From Phytophthora quininea (Eukaryota > Oomycota > Peronosporomycetes > Peronosporales > Peronosporaceae): a stretch of 64,000 nt of DNA. The DNA lies in the NCBI GenBank assembly GCA_011947345.1, contig JAAVTG010000672.1:1-64000 (forward strand), in the 5' to 3' direction. The notes below the pieces were generated by a model. That model was not told where the DNA came from. It searched no databases and saw nothing but the letters and a program-made list of their open reading frames with translations. The position numbers were made by a program, and so were the translations under genes. Shown one piece after another: positions 52,155-63,859 of the stretch (position 1 is its first letter; the number at the start of each line of letters is the position of its first letter).

Positions 52155-53081
52155 TCACTTGCGCGCAACGACGGAAAGAGCGGTGAACGGAATCGCTCTT
52201 GGGCGTCCGTCCATGAACGACTTGGCGTCCGTGGCCGACGGCGTGCTCTCTGTCTCGTAGCAGTTCTCCTTAGCGTCTTTCTCGATGAGCTTGACCAGCG
52301 CCGTCTCCAGCTGCTCGCTCGTCAGTCTCTCCAGGAACTTGCCAGTCATCGGGTTGCTCATGTTGGTCTGCAGAAAAGCCTCCGGGTCGTCCAGCACGAC
52401 CGTGTGCGTAGTGGAATACACCGTGACGTCCTTAAACCCAGCAGCTTGGAGTTCCTTGGCGATGCTCTGCATGTCGGTTCCAATAGCCTGCGACGGGACC
52501 GGCATCGGCTCGCCGTCACCTCCAGCTGCATTGTAGAGCTCGGCGATGCCGTCGAACCAGTGGAATTGCGTCGTCTTGGCGTCCCACGCCGTAGCGAAGA
52601 GCACGCCGTCGTCCTTCAGCACTCGTCGAGCTGCTTCCCAACCGCGACTGCGGGTCGGGAAGATACCCAACGCAAAGTTGGAGCCCACGACGTCCACCGT
52701 CCCAGTCTCGAGTTTGTCCAGCACCATCCCGTCCATCTGCACCGTCGAGACCTTGTCCCTGAAGGCGTTTAAGCTCGGGTCTTCCTGTAGAGTCTCATTG
52801 AGCTGCTGCAACATTCCGTCCGACAGATCCGTCGCAGTGATGCGGAAGTTTGAGGTGGTTGCAGTCAAGTAGCGGCGCATGAACTCGAAGGTGAGCACCC
52901 CAGGGCCGCAGCCGATGTCCACGAAGTGCACAGACTCTGGTTTGTTCGTCAGTAGAGGAAGGATCTTGTGGTGCGCCGCTTGCAGCGAGTCCGTAGCCCA
53001 GCGAGCAGTTACCGCCCCGAAGACGGACTGGTAGTCCTTGGCGTGAGCAGACCACTTGGCGTTCGTGAAGGTCGACTGCAT
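52155..53081 (-). CDS. Class I SAM-dependent methyltransferase
   Basis: An intact 308-residue methyltransferase. Motif I is VHFVDIGCGPGVLTFEFM (D-x-G-C-G-x-G), which binds the methionine end of S-adenosylmethionine; motif II follows as ITATDLSDGML with the acidic residue that holds the ribose; motif IV is DVVGSNFALGIF; and a post-IV RRVLKDDGVLFATAW as in Methyltransf_11/25 folds. The C-terminal 130 residues hold VPSQAIGTDMQSIAKELQAAGF and STTHTVVLDDPEAF. The substrate is unknown; small-molecule methylation is typical of this fold. The start MQSTFTNAKWSAHA is clear. It ends 121 bp before the ATG of CTNNBL1 on the same strand. Confidence 0.85.
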   Translation of the reverse strand: MQSTFTNAKWSAHAKDYQSVFGAVTARWATDSLQAAHHKILPLLTNKPESVHFVDIGCGPGVLTFEFMRRYLTATTSNFRITATDLSDGMLQQLNETLQEDPSLNAFRDKVSTVQMDGMVLDKLETGTVDVVGSNFALGIFPTRSRGWEAARRVLKDDGVLFATAWDAKTTQFHWFDGIAELYNAAGGDGEPMPVPSQAIGTDMQSIAKELQAAGFKDVTVYSTTHTVVLDDPEAFLQTNMSNPMTGKFLERLTSEQLETALVKLIEKDAKENCYETESTPSATDAKSFMDGRPRAIPFTALSVVARK

Positions 53082-53561
53082 CGTTTGTTGCTGCGTATGT
53101 TTGGCTTGAGATCTTGGCGGCGGATTGGGAAGTGATGAACGTGGGTGGCGGGATGGCGGCTGATTTCGAGGAGTTTTTATAGTATATTAATGATGGCAAA
53201 GCATTCAACTTGCTGAAGCCACTGGAGCACCTGGACTTCGTCTTGGGTGCTATACTCTTCGGATACTATTTCGTCGTCGGAGAAACTTGATAGTCAATTG
53301 ACTTCGACGACACTTTTTTATAGCACTGCTACGTGTTAAACGCGCCGTCTGCTTGTGGACTGACTTGTTCTTTCCGTCCACATTGGTCTCCTCCATTTTC
53401 CCATGAGCTGACAATATTTTTATACTGAACTTGCTATATTTGCACGCCTTCGACGCGCCTTTCGACTCGATCTGGGCAGTACTTCAAGAGCACACCACAC
53501 GAGGAAGAGTGTCTTGGTTAGCTGTACACATTTCTCCAGCCCAACCACAGAAGGCGTCGCC
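53082..53561. other. Divergent promoter region, methyltransferase and SAPS gene
   Basis: About 480 bp between two divergent genes, so it should hold both promoters. AT-rich TATA-like stretches occur at 53180-53190 and 53415-53425. No coding frame is convincing. Confidence 0.4.
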
Positions 53562-55757
53562 ATGATTGATCGGGTAGTTGAAATGCTCGCGCTCAACAGC
53601 GTGGCCGAAGTTCTCCAGCAAGACGACATGGTCAAGGTGCTTAGCGACGTCACGCTGCACTCGGACGAATACATGCCTGTGTTGGAGTTTTCATGACGCC
53701 AGAGAATCGTAGGTCACTTTGTTTCCTTGAGTTTTAAGGTCGCTGCTTGACCAACTAGCGCTGTTTGTGGCAACAGTGACTTGCCTAGTCTACTCCATGC
53801 TCCATGAACCGTCACTAATTGCCAAGGCCACCTCTGCTGCAGCAAGGCAACCCAATGAGCCACCGACATACGAAGAATACGCACCAGCTTTCCGTGCCCA
53901 TTGGGTTCTCTGCGGTTCAGGCTTCTCGTTTCGACTTCTCGCTGGACTGAGCGCACTAAAAGGAGAGAATCGAGCCCTCGTGGCTCGTACGCTGGCCGAA
54001 TTTGACTCGCGGGACAGCATGACACTCGAAGCTCTTGCTCGATTCCTCACGACGTTCATGGATCTATATTCCCCGCAGATGCTTCTGGCTCTGTTCGACA
54101 AAACCGCCCACCAGCACAAAAATTTTCTCGAGTCACTCTTACTACTTGTATTTTACGAACCGGTGCGAGATGTATTGGTGCGCTTGTGCAACGAGTTGCA
54201 TGGTGCCGATTTCGAACAGGCAGTGGAGTCTCTTGTAGGCATTTCGTTCCTTCAACTCTCGCCGATAAATCCGACATCAGAAATCCGCCAGCGTGTACCA
54301 GAACGGCTTCATCATCGAGTGGAAAAGGATATCGAGACGGTGCGATTTTCACGGATGATCTTCACGTGCGACTTGATCACTGATCTTATTCACGAGCATC
54401 GTGAAGGAAGCTTGGGATTCGCGATCGTTTCGTCCTTAAGTGACTCAGTCTCCAACGCGGAGCAGTTGATTGCAGCAGCTTTAAACGATCTGCGTGAATT
54501 GCCGACATTGTTCGCCAACGAGTCGTACACATTAAAAGTGCTGAATTCTCTGTTGCAGCAGGCACAGTGTGGTTGCGTAGCCAAGGCAGCTTTCTGCCGC
54601 GCGACTACCGCTGCTCAAGGTGCTCCGATTGAAATTGGAAGCGGAGAACATGAAGACCCATTGGTTACTGCTTGTGTACAAGGGTCTCCACACGAAGACC
54701 TGCCGGTCATTTGGCGCGAGTTCTTCAAGCATCTTCCGACAGTGTTGTCATTTCTATCAACAACGTCTGATGAAGGCTCCACATTGCAATGGCGGTTTAA
54801 GCCTACTCACCTTCAACTCGTCTATCTGATGCTGCCTGTGCTCAACGTATCGTGCACAATAGCTGACTCAGTTGTGATCCGTGCAAGAGCGCTGGAAGCA
54901 ACACTTGATCTCGTGACACGCTTCCCCAAGGCTTCAATCCTGCATTGTGCCATCTCACGATTATTCATCGTGGCGCTCGAAGATTCACCTTTCATGTTTG
55001 GCAAGGAACTGCCTGCATTTCGCTGTTCCACAGACACATTACGGCTTCATGTACTGCTCGGTGGGGCATTTGAGTTTGTGCTACAGGTCTTTGGCTGGAC
55101 AACGCCTGGCGTAAATCCCCTCAAGCTAAGAAGGAATCGCCACCGGCAGCATTACTGGACGTGGCCATTTCGATGGACCAAGCACTTACGAGTGCATTCT
55201 CACACGCGCCACAACTCTTCATTGGGAACTCGGCGTTTGAGCGATGGAAAGTATTCCGTCTGGCTGTTCTGCTACCTATGCAAACCCTGTGGGAAGAGCA
55301 GTACCAGCCTCCCCAAATCGCCGACGCTGGGCCATCGCCAACACTGACAACGATGCTATATGGTGAAGAAACCAACGACAACACATCATCCAAACCAGAA
55401 TCCCCGTCGAGCACCGCAAGCAATTCCAATAGCCCAGATTTCCCAATACCAGGCACAAGCCCTGACGCCACGCAGATCAATGCCGAATTGTCCGCATCAA
55501 CGATAGCTCCAACGATAGAATCCCTTGACTCGCACATTCTGTCGATATCGGGGCCGTGCGCTGGTGCACTGGCGCCACCGTCTTCAGAAGCATCGGCACC
55601 AGTAATAGAGGACGTACCCACACCGCTGTCAGCGCTATACAATGACGAAGAAAAGCGCATGATGCTCAACGTAGGTGAAGACACGATGTTGTCTTCATCA
55701 CCATCTGCAGCATTAGTGATCCCTGCAGGTGTGCCCCAGGACTTTAACTCGATATAA
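53562..55757 (+). CDS. SAPS-domain PP6 (SIT4) phosphatase regulatory subunit
   Basis: Regulatory subunit of the PP6/Sit4 phosphatase. Start MIDRVVEMLALNSVAEVLQQ. An intron at 53709-53776 (GTAGGT donor) and one base at TTTT 53688-53691 give FMTPENL, the typical SAPS sentence (F-x-x-P-E-x-L). Next come YEEYAPAFRAHWVLC, then helices ARFLTTFMDLYSPQMLLAL and SLLLLVFYEPVRDVLVRLCN, DLITDLIHEHREGSLGFAI and TLKVLNSLLQQAQ, consistent with the all-helical SAPS solenoid. One base at CCCC 55117-55120 links to a C-terminal helix (ALLDVAISMDQALTSAFS, WKVFRLAVLLPMQTLWEEQY) and an acidic Ser/Pro tail that ends at 55757. The match is from memory; alternatives are other HEAT-like proteins. About 690 residues. 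Confidence 0.72.
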
Positions 55758-55797
55758 CAACACCATTTTCGTACAGAGAACTGAACGCAAATTGCAA

Positions 55798-57470
55798 TCA
55801 CGCCCTAGGGATAATGTTCAAAGTTGGTGAGCTCGTGACTTTTAGTCGACGGAAAAACGAGCTGTTGCGTTTCTCCTGCTCGATGTTGCCGCCTAAATCT
55901 CGACTGAAAAAGCTCGCCGTGCCAAAATATGGACGCTCAGTGCATGACTCCACATACTGACCAGCTACAGCACCGATCACGAACAGATTGTCTGTTGGGA
56001 GCGCAAACCAGCGCATTTTGCGTAGAACAATGAACTGCGACCCGTCTTCTTCTACTGCTTTCAGTAAACCGAAAGCTTTGAGAGCCTCGGCTGTGTAGTA
56101 AAGATGACCATTAACTAGCCGATATCCACTCAACAGGACCATCTTGTTTCGGCTTCCCAATGCGGTATCTACACAGGAAACCTTCGAGAAAATGACCCAT
56201 GTCCGATGGGAATACCACGAATAACCTGCCGACCACAGCGTTCTTATAGATATTGTGAATGCGATGAGCTCAAGAACCACAAGTCCATGGCCGACTAAGC
56301 TCCAGACGTAATACGAAACAGCCTGTGCTGTTGGTCTTGAGTCCTTTAAGCTGGAACGGTTGAGCGACGTCAGGAAGTAGTGGAGACAAAACACGCTCAA
56401 CAATTCTCCTAACAAAGATGACTCATAGCAAAATAAAACTCGCTTAATCACCACCCGCCATTTTTCGCGCAAGCAGGTTGTGTTCTCGATGATCTCGTAG
56501 ACAAGTAAAAGCACGCCAGATAAATTGTATCCCAGCGAGACGTACTGGATTTTGGCTAACAATCCATCCTGAGCTATCAGCATGAACAGATCGCTCATCA
56601 AGCCCTCGATCAGCAGGTAAAGTAGAACGAATCGATGATAATTCGTTGTATCGTGTGCTGCCAGGCGCATGTTTTCTTGGACGTAGACAAACGCAATCTT
56701 CCGTCGCAGCGTCTCTCCCAGTCGCTCGCATCTCTCTCCATAACTTCTGCAAGATGCGTAGCACCGCCGCATTTGAATAGCTCGATATGTCATCCACACA
56801 GCGCCAAATATGCCGTACCAATAGGACTTTCGGTATTCATCACTTCCAGTGTCTCCAGCAAGGTGGGCCCCGTTAATGTCAAACGTTCCAAGCCCTTGAA
56901 CAGAAACATACGCAGTTTTGTCCATCGCGCAAAAGTTCCCTCTGCTTCTTCGTAGAAGGCGTAATAACCGAGGCTGCCGTGGTAGAAGTAATATTCAATC
57001 GGGAAGCTATCTTTCGCACAGCTCTTTGGTGTCTTACTGGATGGCTTCACTTTCGATTCCCCCACCCAGAAGTTGCCATGGATATTGTACTGGGGAATGA
57101 TAAAATGGCACAGACGTTCACCCCGAGTCATGTAATAGTGCGTGGGCTCGATGTTCCACCAAATGTCAGCGATATGTAGCCATTCCACAGGACAAAGTGA
57201 TCTTAGATCTGTTGTATACTTTTGTGCTGTTGGTGGTACCACGAGGCTCTCTGTGATCTTGTGCGGTGTCGTGAAATTGATGTAGCTTCGGACCTGTAGC
57301 AGCAACGGCACCATGCCAAAGATGAACCACGCCAGTGTTAGGAGTCGTCGCGGTGTAAATAGGGGGACAGTTCTTGTACGAGCCACGGCCAGCGTGCGAG
57401 TCCTCTTCTTGTCCATGGTATGTACTTTGTTCAGTTGCATTGTCCACCTATTGCGCACAGTCGTCCGCAA
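55798..57470 (-). CDS. Multi-pass membrane protein, repeated family, member 6
   Basis: About 557 residues with an unusually long basic N-terminus (MRTTVRNRWTMQLNKVHTMD, then KKRTRTLAVARTRT) before helix 1 (WFIFGMVPLLLQVRSYINF). Then CPVEWLHIADIWWNIEPTHY, IIPQYNIHGNFWVG, KSCAKDSFPIEYYFYHGSLG, GLGTFDINGAHLAGD, YWYGIFGAVWMTYRAIQMRR, YVQENMRLAAHDTTNYHRF, LLIEGLMSDLFMLIA, SLGYNLSGVLLLVYEIIEN and CVDTALGSRNKMV. The break in TTTT near 56937 joins GTF to CAMDKT. AAHDTT replaces the usual SAHGAS. It is tail-to-tail with the SAPS gene, 40 bp between stops. Confidence 0.78.
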
Positions 57471-58027
57471 ACTCCAGTTAAAGAATATAAAGTTGTCGCC
57501 AAATACCCAGTAACCGCTCGCCGTCTTGTTAGCCAGTACTCATCTGCCAGCTACATGACTGGTGTAACTTGGTGGCTGGCCCGTTCACGTGGACAATGGT
57601 ATGTACTTTACAAACCCTGCGTGGGCGGTGGCCAACATAGAACATTTCTCTACCCTCTGGATCATCATCCGTTCGATAGTTCTCTACGTATTGTGGACTG
57701 TGCGCAATAAGCATCAGTTTGAGAACGGCCAAAGCTGCGTCAATGTGCTTTCGGGTTTATTCAGTCTTTGGCGGCCATTTCCGATCTCTGTTGAGGTCGT
57801 CCAACCCTCCAACCCGGGATCACCTGCTTCGATGCTTGGGGTTGTTCCCGGTGACGTCTCGACTGGGGCGCTTCATCGCTGCACACCCTCGGGTCTTTGT
57901 TCTTCGCCCCAACGCGTTATATGTCAATGACCTCGGGTGTCTACGAGCTCCCCAACTTGCTGTAGTTAATAGCATTTGTACATCGCCGCAATTTGAGAAG
58001 TCCTGATAACAATATAGTTCATGAATC
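57471..58027. other. Intergenic, possible unrecognised frame
   Basis: A + frame at 57719-58006 is open, but its composition is mixed. A stretch LLRCLGLFPVTSRLGRFIAA followed by HPRVFVLRPNALYVN resembles small helix-turn-helix domains in shape only. Not called. It lies upstream of the Fanzor relic and may be its lost 5' region. Confidence 0.25.
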
Positions 58028-60301
58028 ATTATTCCCCCATCTGCTAGCTACACGTAGCAACGACAGCCAGAAGCTTTTCCACCCGAAGGTTCTTCGGCAT
58101 TAGGATCGACCAAGGCATTGCTACGCACGAGCAGCTTCCCGAGATCACACACAGCGTGTGTCTCCAGCGCCTCCATGAGGGAAAATACTACCTCGTCATC
58201 CCAAGGGCAGTGGAGTTCACAGCATCCACGAGCAGTCGAGTGTGTGCACTGGACCCTGGTGTCCGCAACTTTGTCACTTTGTACGACCCTTCTGGCCGAA
58301 CGCTGAGTGTGACGGACGCGCAGGAGGCTCTCAAGAGGCGCTTTGAACATGTTGACAATAAAGTCTACACTGGCGCGCAAGGTCCTATTTGGTTTTACTG
58401 CTGTTAGAGCCAATCAATCACGCTAGTATTGCATTCCACCAACCAATTGCTCGAAACCGCGCCCACAAGCAAAATCTCAACGCGTTTTCGCGCTTTTCGC
58501 GCCATTTCGATCGGCAAGGCTCGTGTTGAGAGACAGCTGGAGTATGCTTACCTCGATCACTATCCAATTTTCAGCTTCCGAAGATAGCTTCCAGCAGCAC
58601 ACCATGAAGAACGCCGAGATCGTAAAGATTCTCTACAAGGACCCCACACCAACTGAGCGGACATGCACAATCTGCAACGAAGTGGTAATGCAACAGAAGC
58701 AAGCCTGTTCGCGACATTTTTGACAATGGGCTAAAAGACTACGATGGCATGGAGAACCACCTTGCCCCGGATGCGGATATTGTCGAGTCTGGAGCGTTTG
58801 AAAGCGGGCTGGCTAAAATTCAAGCTGGCGTAGAGGCCTCCTTGTTGCGAAACGAGCGAAAGGCATTGCATCGTCTCACTACAACCTCACCGGATCCGGA
58901 TCAAGCACTAGCAACTCCTGTTGAGACAGCTACATTTCGTTTTTAGTGAGGTACATTGATGTCACTTAGAGACCTAACGACTTCCTATGTCCATTACAAC
59001 TAGTCCCTCTGAATCACCAGTTGCTTATACTATCTCCAATTATGGCCAGTGAGCATTGCCCTAGAGCCCCCGTTGACCCTACACTGGGTCGGCCCCGGCG
59101 TCCGAAAACGCCTCATCGAGTTCCCGCGCGAGTCAGTACCCAATGTCACTGGACACGTAGGTTAGCGCGGGTGCCCACCGCGAATTTGGGGTCGCCATCG
59201 CCGTTGGATCAAGTTGGAAGCTGCGGGACGAATCCATCGCCAGGTTGGCGAGAGCATCGGCACATTTGTTGTGCCCGAGTCGAGACAGCTACAGCAAGGT
59301 CAAAACGGAAGTGCACCGCTGATGCTCTGGATGAGAAGCTCAAGAAAAATTTACGCCGACACAGGGGGCCGCAGTCGAAGTTTATCGACGCAACCTGGAT
59401 TCCTGCGACCTCCGTAGTTGCTGAGCGCTTTTTCTCGACCGTTAAAAGCACTGTCGGGTATTTGAGAAAGTGCCTGAGCCACGAAAACCTCGAAATGATC
59501 ATGTACTTGAAGCTAAACTGGGACTTAGTGATGCTTGCAGACGTGTTGAAGGTCATTGAGCGAGCCAAACACATTAGCGATGCAGTACTTGTGTAATAGA
59601 TTGCAATAACCAGCTAGGAGATTGAAGAGATTGCAATCATTGATTGGTTCAGATCGAAGCAGTCAATCAATATAAAATCTATATTGACGGACCCCTGACT
59701 GGCGCGTCTGGACAACGACAGCAAGAATGCAAATCCGTTTCGAATTCGGTCGAGGATCAAGCGCGGCATGCGCGAGCCCAAGACTCGACTCCACCGCAGG
59801 CGACACCAACTCCGTCGAGCGATTCGATATGCACATATGCACTGCACAAGGTGACCAGGATGGTGCAAGACATGCACCAGAAGCTCACGTCATGGCTGGT
59901 TGATAACTACTACAATGTGCTGCTACCATCGTTCCAGACCTCTGACATAGTGCGCAAGTACATGATCGAAGTGGAAGGCGACGTAGCACACGCGACGGCG
60001 CAGGATGAAGTGAGCGTTCGAGTGCGACGACGCAAGATTAGCAGCCCAACAGCTAGGGCAATGCTCACGCAAGCTCATTACCAGTTCAAGGATCTGATCA
60101 AATACAAGATGCAGCGTACTGGTGGCAGCATCATCATCGTGGGTGAGGAGTGCACGTCAAAAACGTGCTCACGGTGCGGCACCGTGAAAAGCAACCTTGG
60201 CGGAAGTCGTGTCTAAACAATACAGCTACTCGTTCTGCCATCAAAGCTTGGCCCGCGACGTCCAAGCTGTGAAGAATATTCTGCACAAGAACATCCAGTA
60301 G
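58028..60301 (+). pseudogene. Fanzor C-terminal half, split by a hAT relic
   Basis: Two pieces of one RuvC nuclease. Piece 1 (about 58050-58410) reads LPEITHSVCLQRLHEGKYYL and CALDPGVRNFVTLYDPSGR, where the Asp of ALDPGVR is the RuvC-I acid. Piece 2 (59644-60301) reads QDMHQKLTSWLVDNYYNVLL, RRKISSPTARAMLTQAHYQF, IIVGEECTSKTCSRCGTVKS (RuvC-II Glu and first zinc knuckle) and, after a frame break at 60211, SLARDVQAVKNILHKNIQ (RuvC-III Asp). The second CxxC knuckle is incomplete (SFCHQ). Between them is a hAT-like fragment. The N-terminal helix-turn-helix is missing. The Fanzor reading stops at the hAT boundary. The catalytic residues survive, but the gene is dead as it stands. Confidence 0.7.
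58404..59653. mobile_element. Degraded hAT-like transposon
   Basis: About 1.25 kb bounded by a 17-bp imperfect inverted repeat: TTAGAGCCAATCAATCA at 58404-58420, and TCATTGATTGGTTCAGA at 59637-59653. Inside, a BED-finger-like start (MKNAEIVKILYKDP, CTICNEVVMQQKQ) begins at 58604, and a C-terminal dimerisation segment WIPATSVVAERFFSTVKSTV plus ENLEMIMYLKLNWDLV lies at 59394-59540, the hallmark of hAT transposases. The DDE middle is missing. No 8-bp target duplication could be found, so exact ends are uncertain. Confidence 0.6.
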
Positions 60302-60386
60302 GTAGCTTAGTGCCCTTGCGGCGTGCCTTCGTCGCGGAGACCTGTCGGCTGAAGTCAGCTAGTGAAGATAGCTGGTGGAAGCTTGG

Positions 60387-60660
60387 CGTTATAGGCCCAA
60401 AAACTCGACTCGTAGGCAAAGATTGTCCGAGACTTTGTGTGGAGTCGCGAACTTCAGATAGTTTCGTTGCTGCAATACCAACGGGACCAGACACATCGTA
60501 ATCCATACAGCCAGCAACATTGGCTGCGCAGTCATAAGCCGGTAAGCGCCGATAGCGACTGTTCTAGTAGCTTGGAAATCCAACCCTGCGGTGTGTATTC
60601 GATCATGATCCATTTGAGAAATGCAAACAGTACCAGCGTCAGAGTCACCGTCGGGCAATA
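60387..60660 (-). pseudogene. Membrane-family N-terminal fragment, member 8
   Basis: Contains only the first helix and start region: MDHDRIHTAGLDFQATRTVA, then MLLAVWITMCLVPLVLQQRN and YLKFATPHKVSDN, and then stops matching at base 60421. It is the right-arm twin of the start of member 2 at 42802. The rest of that gene is absent; what follows is Fanzor sequence, so the duplication broke inside this gene. Confidence 0.7.
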
Positions 60661-61806
60661 CGCAGGCTGCCTACTTGAAAACGACCTATCCGATCTATTC
60701 CTGCACAGCGTGATCAAGCAGCCAATTCTCTAGAAGTACACTTCTCGCACGGATATCTGCAGCTGACGCATTCATCACAAACTCAATCAATGCCAATATA
60801 TTGGCATCTTTTTCTTTGTGTTGCTCAACATTTGCGGTGACATCCTGTAGCAAGTCAAGACTCGTGTCGAGTCCATGATGCAGGCATCGCTCGCCGCAGC
60901 TGCTTTAATGCGATGCGGTTGGATGAGAACATAACTTCTCTCCAAGAAGCGCACACCTGCAACACGCTTCTTCCCGAACTCAATCGGCCAGATATACCCA
61001 CTCCAGATCACCACAATTCGATCAGATTCCACATACCTGCGTAAAGCTTGCTGCATGCAAAACGTAGCATAAGTGTTGGTCTTCTCGTCGTTCATCACCA
61101 ATCCAAACGTCTCCGTGATCGTGTTACCAGCTCCCACGTTCACTTGTTGGCCTTTAAAGTCGTGCCATTGGTACCACCACGCGTCGCCCGTTGCCTTCAT
61201 ATCAAAAGGCATAACCTTGTCGTCAAAAAATTTCACCTCTACTCCTTCGGCGGGCTGCATGGGCTCACGTGTTCCCACATTGTCGGGTAGAGATCCAACA
61301 GCCTCAAAAACAGCGTCTACCTCGTGGTACAAACCGTCGAGGCTGGCTAAAAGTTCGTTCAAGTTCTGGGCAGCAGCGTTCGTCATGTACCTGCTTGGGA
61401 TTTCAGTGCGCTGAGAATAGCCGCAGTCCGCGTACTTCATGTCCTTCATCGTCATCCGCTTATGCATTAGCCTCTCCAAGCTCTTCGCGATCTGCAATTG
61501 TTTTGAGTACATCATCTTCAAGTGAATATTCTCCCGTTCCACGCGCAGTCGTCGTTCGTATTGACGGGCACAAATTCCTTCCCAAATAGCTGGTCGTTTG
61601 CTTCTTGAGACCGACATGGTCAGTTGATTCTTCTGTTGAGCAGCACTTCCTTCCTTCGTCTTCTGTAGCTGCCGTAAAGTCATTTCCAAATCCTTCACTT
61701 CCTTGCGTAGAAACGCCACCTCAAAGCGCCGCTGGTTGCGAGCCTTATTCGGGTCGTAGTTGAGTTTCTTCTTCTTCTCTGGCTGTTTGACGACAATTGC
61801 TGTCGT
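60421..61806 (-). repeat. Inverted segmental duplication, right arm
   Basis: About 1,386 bases, reverse complement near-identical to 41651-43040. It ends within the membrane-family fragment at one side and at TGTCGT within the bZIP-like gene at the other. Confidence 0.88.
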
Positions 61807-62055
61807 GTTAGGTGTCGGTTCCATATTTACAGGTGCCGTATTTATTGGTGAACACGTTAGAGCGTGGTTGGAGTCACCGTCGATCAAAGTTAAAAGGTGG
61901 TCGAGATCTGCACCATCCTGATCCAGAGGCGACAGCAGCATGGCTCCATTGTCAGATGCATCAGCAGTGTTATGAACATTAGAACCGGCCAAAGACTCGC
62001 CCAGGAAAGCGAGCGCGGCATCGAGGGTCCCGGGTGAGTCATCCAGTTCGTCCAT
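60695..62055 (-). CDS. bZIP-like coiled-coil/START-like protein, second copy
   Basis: About 453 residues. N-terminus MDELDDSPGTLDAALAFLGE is different from the twin at 41390-42765, but from TTAIVVKQPEKKKKL onward the two are virtually identical, except for one Lys fewer and one Val/Ala. The shared order is Lys patch, bZIP-like coiled coil RKEVKDLEMTLRQLQK, second helix ARQYERRLRVERENIHL, then the START-like half WWYQWHDFKGQQVNVG and CMQQALRRYVESDRIVVIW. The same A5 shortfall near 60806 hides the C-terminal 30 residues that end at 60695. The mosaic of diverged start and identical remainder indicates recent gene conversion or segmental copying. Downstream on the same strand is a truncated membrane-family gene. 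Confidence 0.75.
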
Positions 62056-62157
62056 GGCTGGTGAAACAAAAACTGTGTTTAGAACGCGTAAATATACACA
62101 TGTTTTCTAAATTTAGAAGATAAGTATGTCTACCTGTCCGCAAGAATTCCTTTGGCT

Positions 62158-63785
62158 TCATGGGATCTCGTCGAATGTTGCTAGACCAGCAGCAACCTTG
62201 TTGGATGGTGAAGAAGAGAACAATACTTGTTTCGAATGACCTGTTTTCAATGACGGTCCTCCCAAATTCGAGTCTGAAAAACTGACAATTCCTGCGCACG
62301 GCCGTTCAATGCAAATCTCGACTCGATCTCCAGTAATGACTCCAATCCTAACGAAATTGTCTTTCGGCACTGTAAACCAGTGCAGCTTTTGCAGCGCCAG
62401 GTATTCCTTATCGTCCTCCTTGATTTTTAGTAAACCAAACGCTCTCATCGCCCCGGACTGGAAGTAGAGCTTGCTGTTCTCAAGCAGTAGCCACCCAGCA
62501 TTGCGATTCGACCACGAGTACCCAACACAGTGTCAACGCAGCATGGCAGGGTGAAAACAGCGAGGGACCGGTGATTCGCCCACACGTACGTGATAGCTGA
62601 GAGAGCTCTCACACAAATAATAATCAATAGGATCACGATCACGACAATAGCGTGGCATATCAAACTCCAGAAGTAGTACGACACTGCAAGAGCCGTCGGC
62701 TGCGACCGCTTGAGATTCGAATTGTTGAGTCCAGAGAGGAAATACTGGAGCACGAACGCAGTGGCAATCTCGCCAAGCAAAGCCGTCTCGTAGCTGAAGA
62801 GAAGCCGCATCACCAGCTGCCGAATTTTATCGCTGACGAACCTCGTGTTCTCTGCAATCTCGAACAGCAACAACATCAACCCAGATAGATTGTAGCCCAA
62901 CGACGCGTACTGAATTTTTATCGCCAGGCCTTCGCTTGCAATGATGAGAAATAAGTCGGTCATGATCCCTTCAATGATCAAGTAGAGAAGCGCGAGTCGT
63001 TGGTAGTTTGATGCTCCGTGGGCCGATAAACGCAAACTCTCTTGGACAAACACCATCGCCTCTTTCTGTAGGAGATTCTCACCCATTTCATCGCACCTGC
63101 GCCCGTAGCGCAGGCACAAAATGCAACTCCTTCGTAGTACACCAATACGATACACGAGCCAAATAGCGCCGACGATTCCATACCAGTATGATCGCCTGTA
63201 CTCTATGCTCCCAGGATCGGCAGCCAAGAAGGAACCGTTGATATCAAACGAACCGATGCTTACCGTGTGGATATACGAAATGTTATCCTTGGCACAAAAT
63301 GTTCCATGATGCTCCTCGAAGAATGAATAGTAGCCGATGCTCCCATGGTAGAAATATTGGAGATGGGAATAGCTGTCATTCGCACAACTCGATGGCGCGG
63401 ACGCATCAGGTTTGACTCTTGAGGTCCCAATTAAGTAGTTCCCATGAATGTTGTATTGCGGCATCACGAGGTGACACAAGATGCCATTCTCTGTGTTGTA
63501 ATAATGTATGGGCTCGCTGTTCCACCATACACTCGCCAGCAAATATCCTTGCACGGGGCAATGCTCCGTTATGTTATCCAGAAGCTTGTTGTGACTTGAA
63601 GGCACAACAAGCTTCTGGTCGATCTTGTGCGGCGTGACGAATTTACTGTAGCTTCTCACTTGCAGTAACAGCGGAGCCAGTCCCATAAAGAGCCACATAC
63701 CTGCCATCATTCGCTGTGTTGTCAAATGCTTCTTGCAGTATCCATCTTGACGAAGCTTGCTCTCAACTTGGGTGTGACTACTCAT
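62158..63785 (-). CDS. Multi-pass membrane protein, repeated family, member 7
   Basis: About 541 residues from MSSHTQVESKLRQDGYCKK to a polar C-terminus ending at 62158. The family blocks are all present: MWLFMGLAPLLLQVRSYSKF, CPVQGYLLASVWWNSEPIHY, VMPQYNIHGNYLIG, SSCANDSYSHLQYFYHGSIG, FCAKDNISYI, FDINGSFLAADPG, YWYGIVGAIWLVYRIGVLRR, SLRLSAHGASNYQRL, SLGYNLSGLMLLLFEI, CCVDTVLGTRGRI. One base at AA near 62476 joins the CLRN segment to GAMRAFGLLKI. It is the twin of member 3 (44213-45824); where that copy has one C at 44629 this one has two, and so keeps YFYHGS in frame. Upstream on the same strand is another bZIP-like gene running off the window edge. Confidence 0.8.
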
Positions 63786-63859
63786 GATCGTGTCAATGTT
63801 CGATCGCGATCTTTTTTGCCGGATCCATTTTTGTGGAGGATTAAAGATAGGATCGATTT

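Noticed and set aside
57719..58006. Open + frame with LLRCLGLFPVTSRLGRFIAA
   Set aside because: Resembles a small winged-helix by shape only; no start context, no neighbours in frame.
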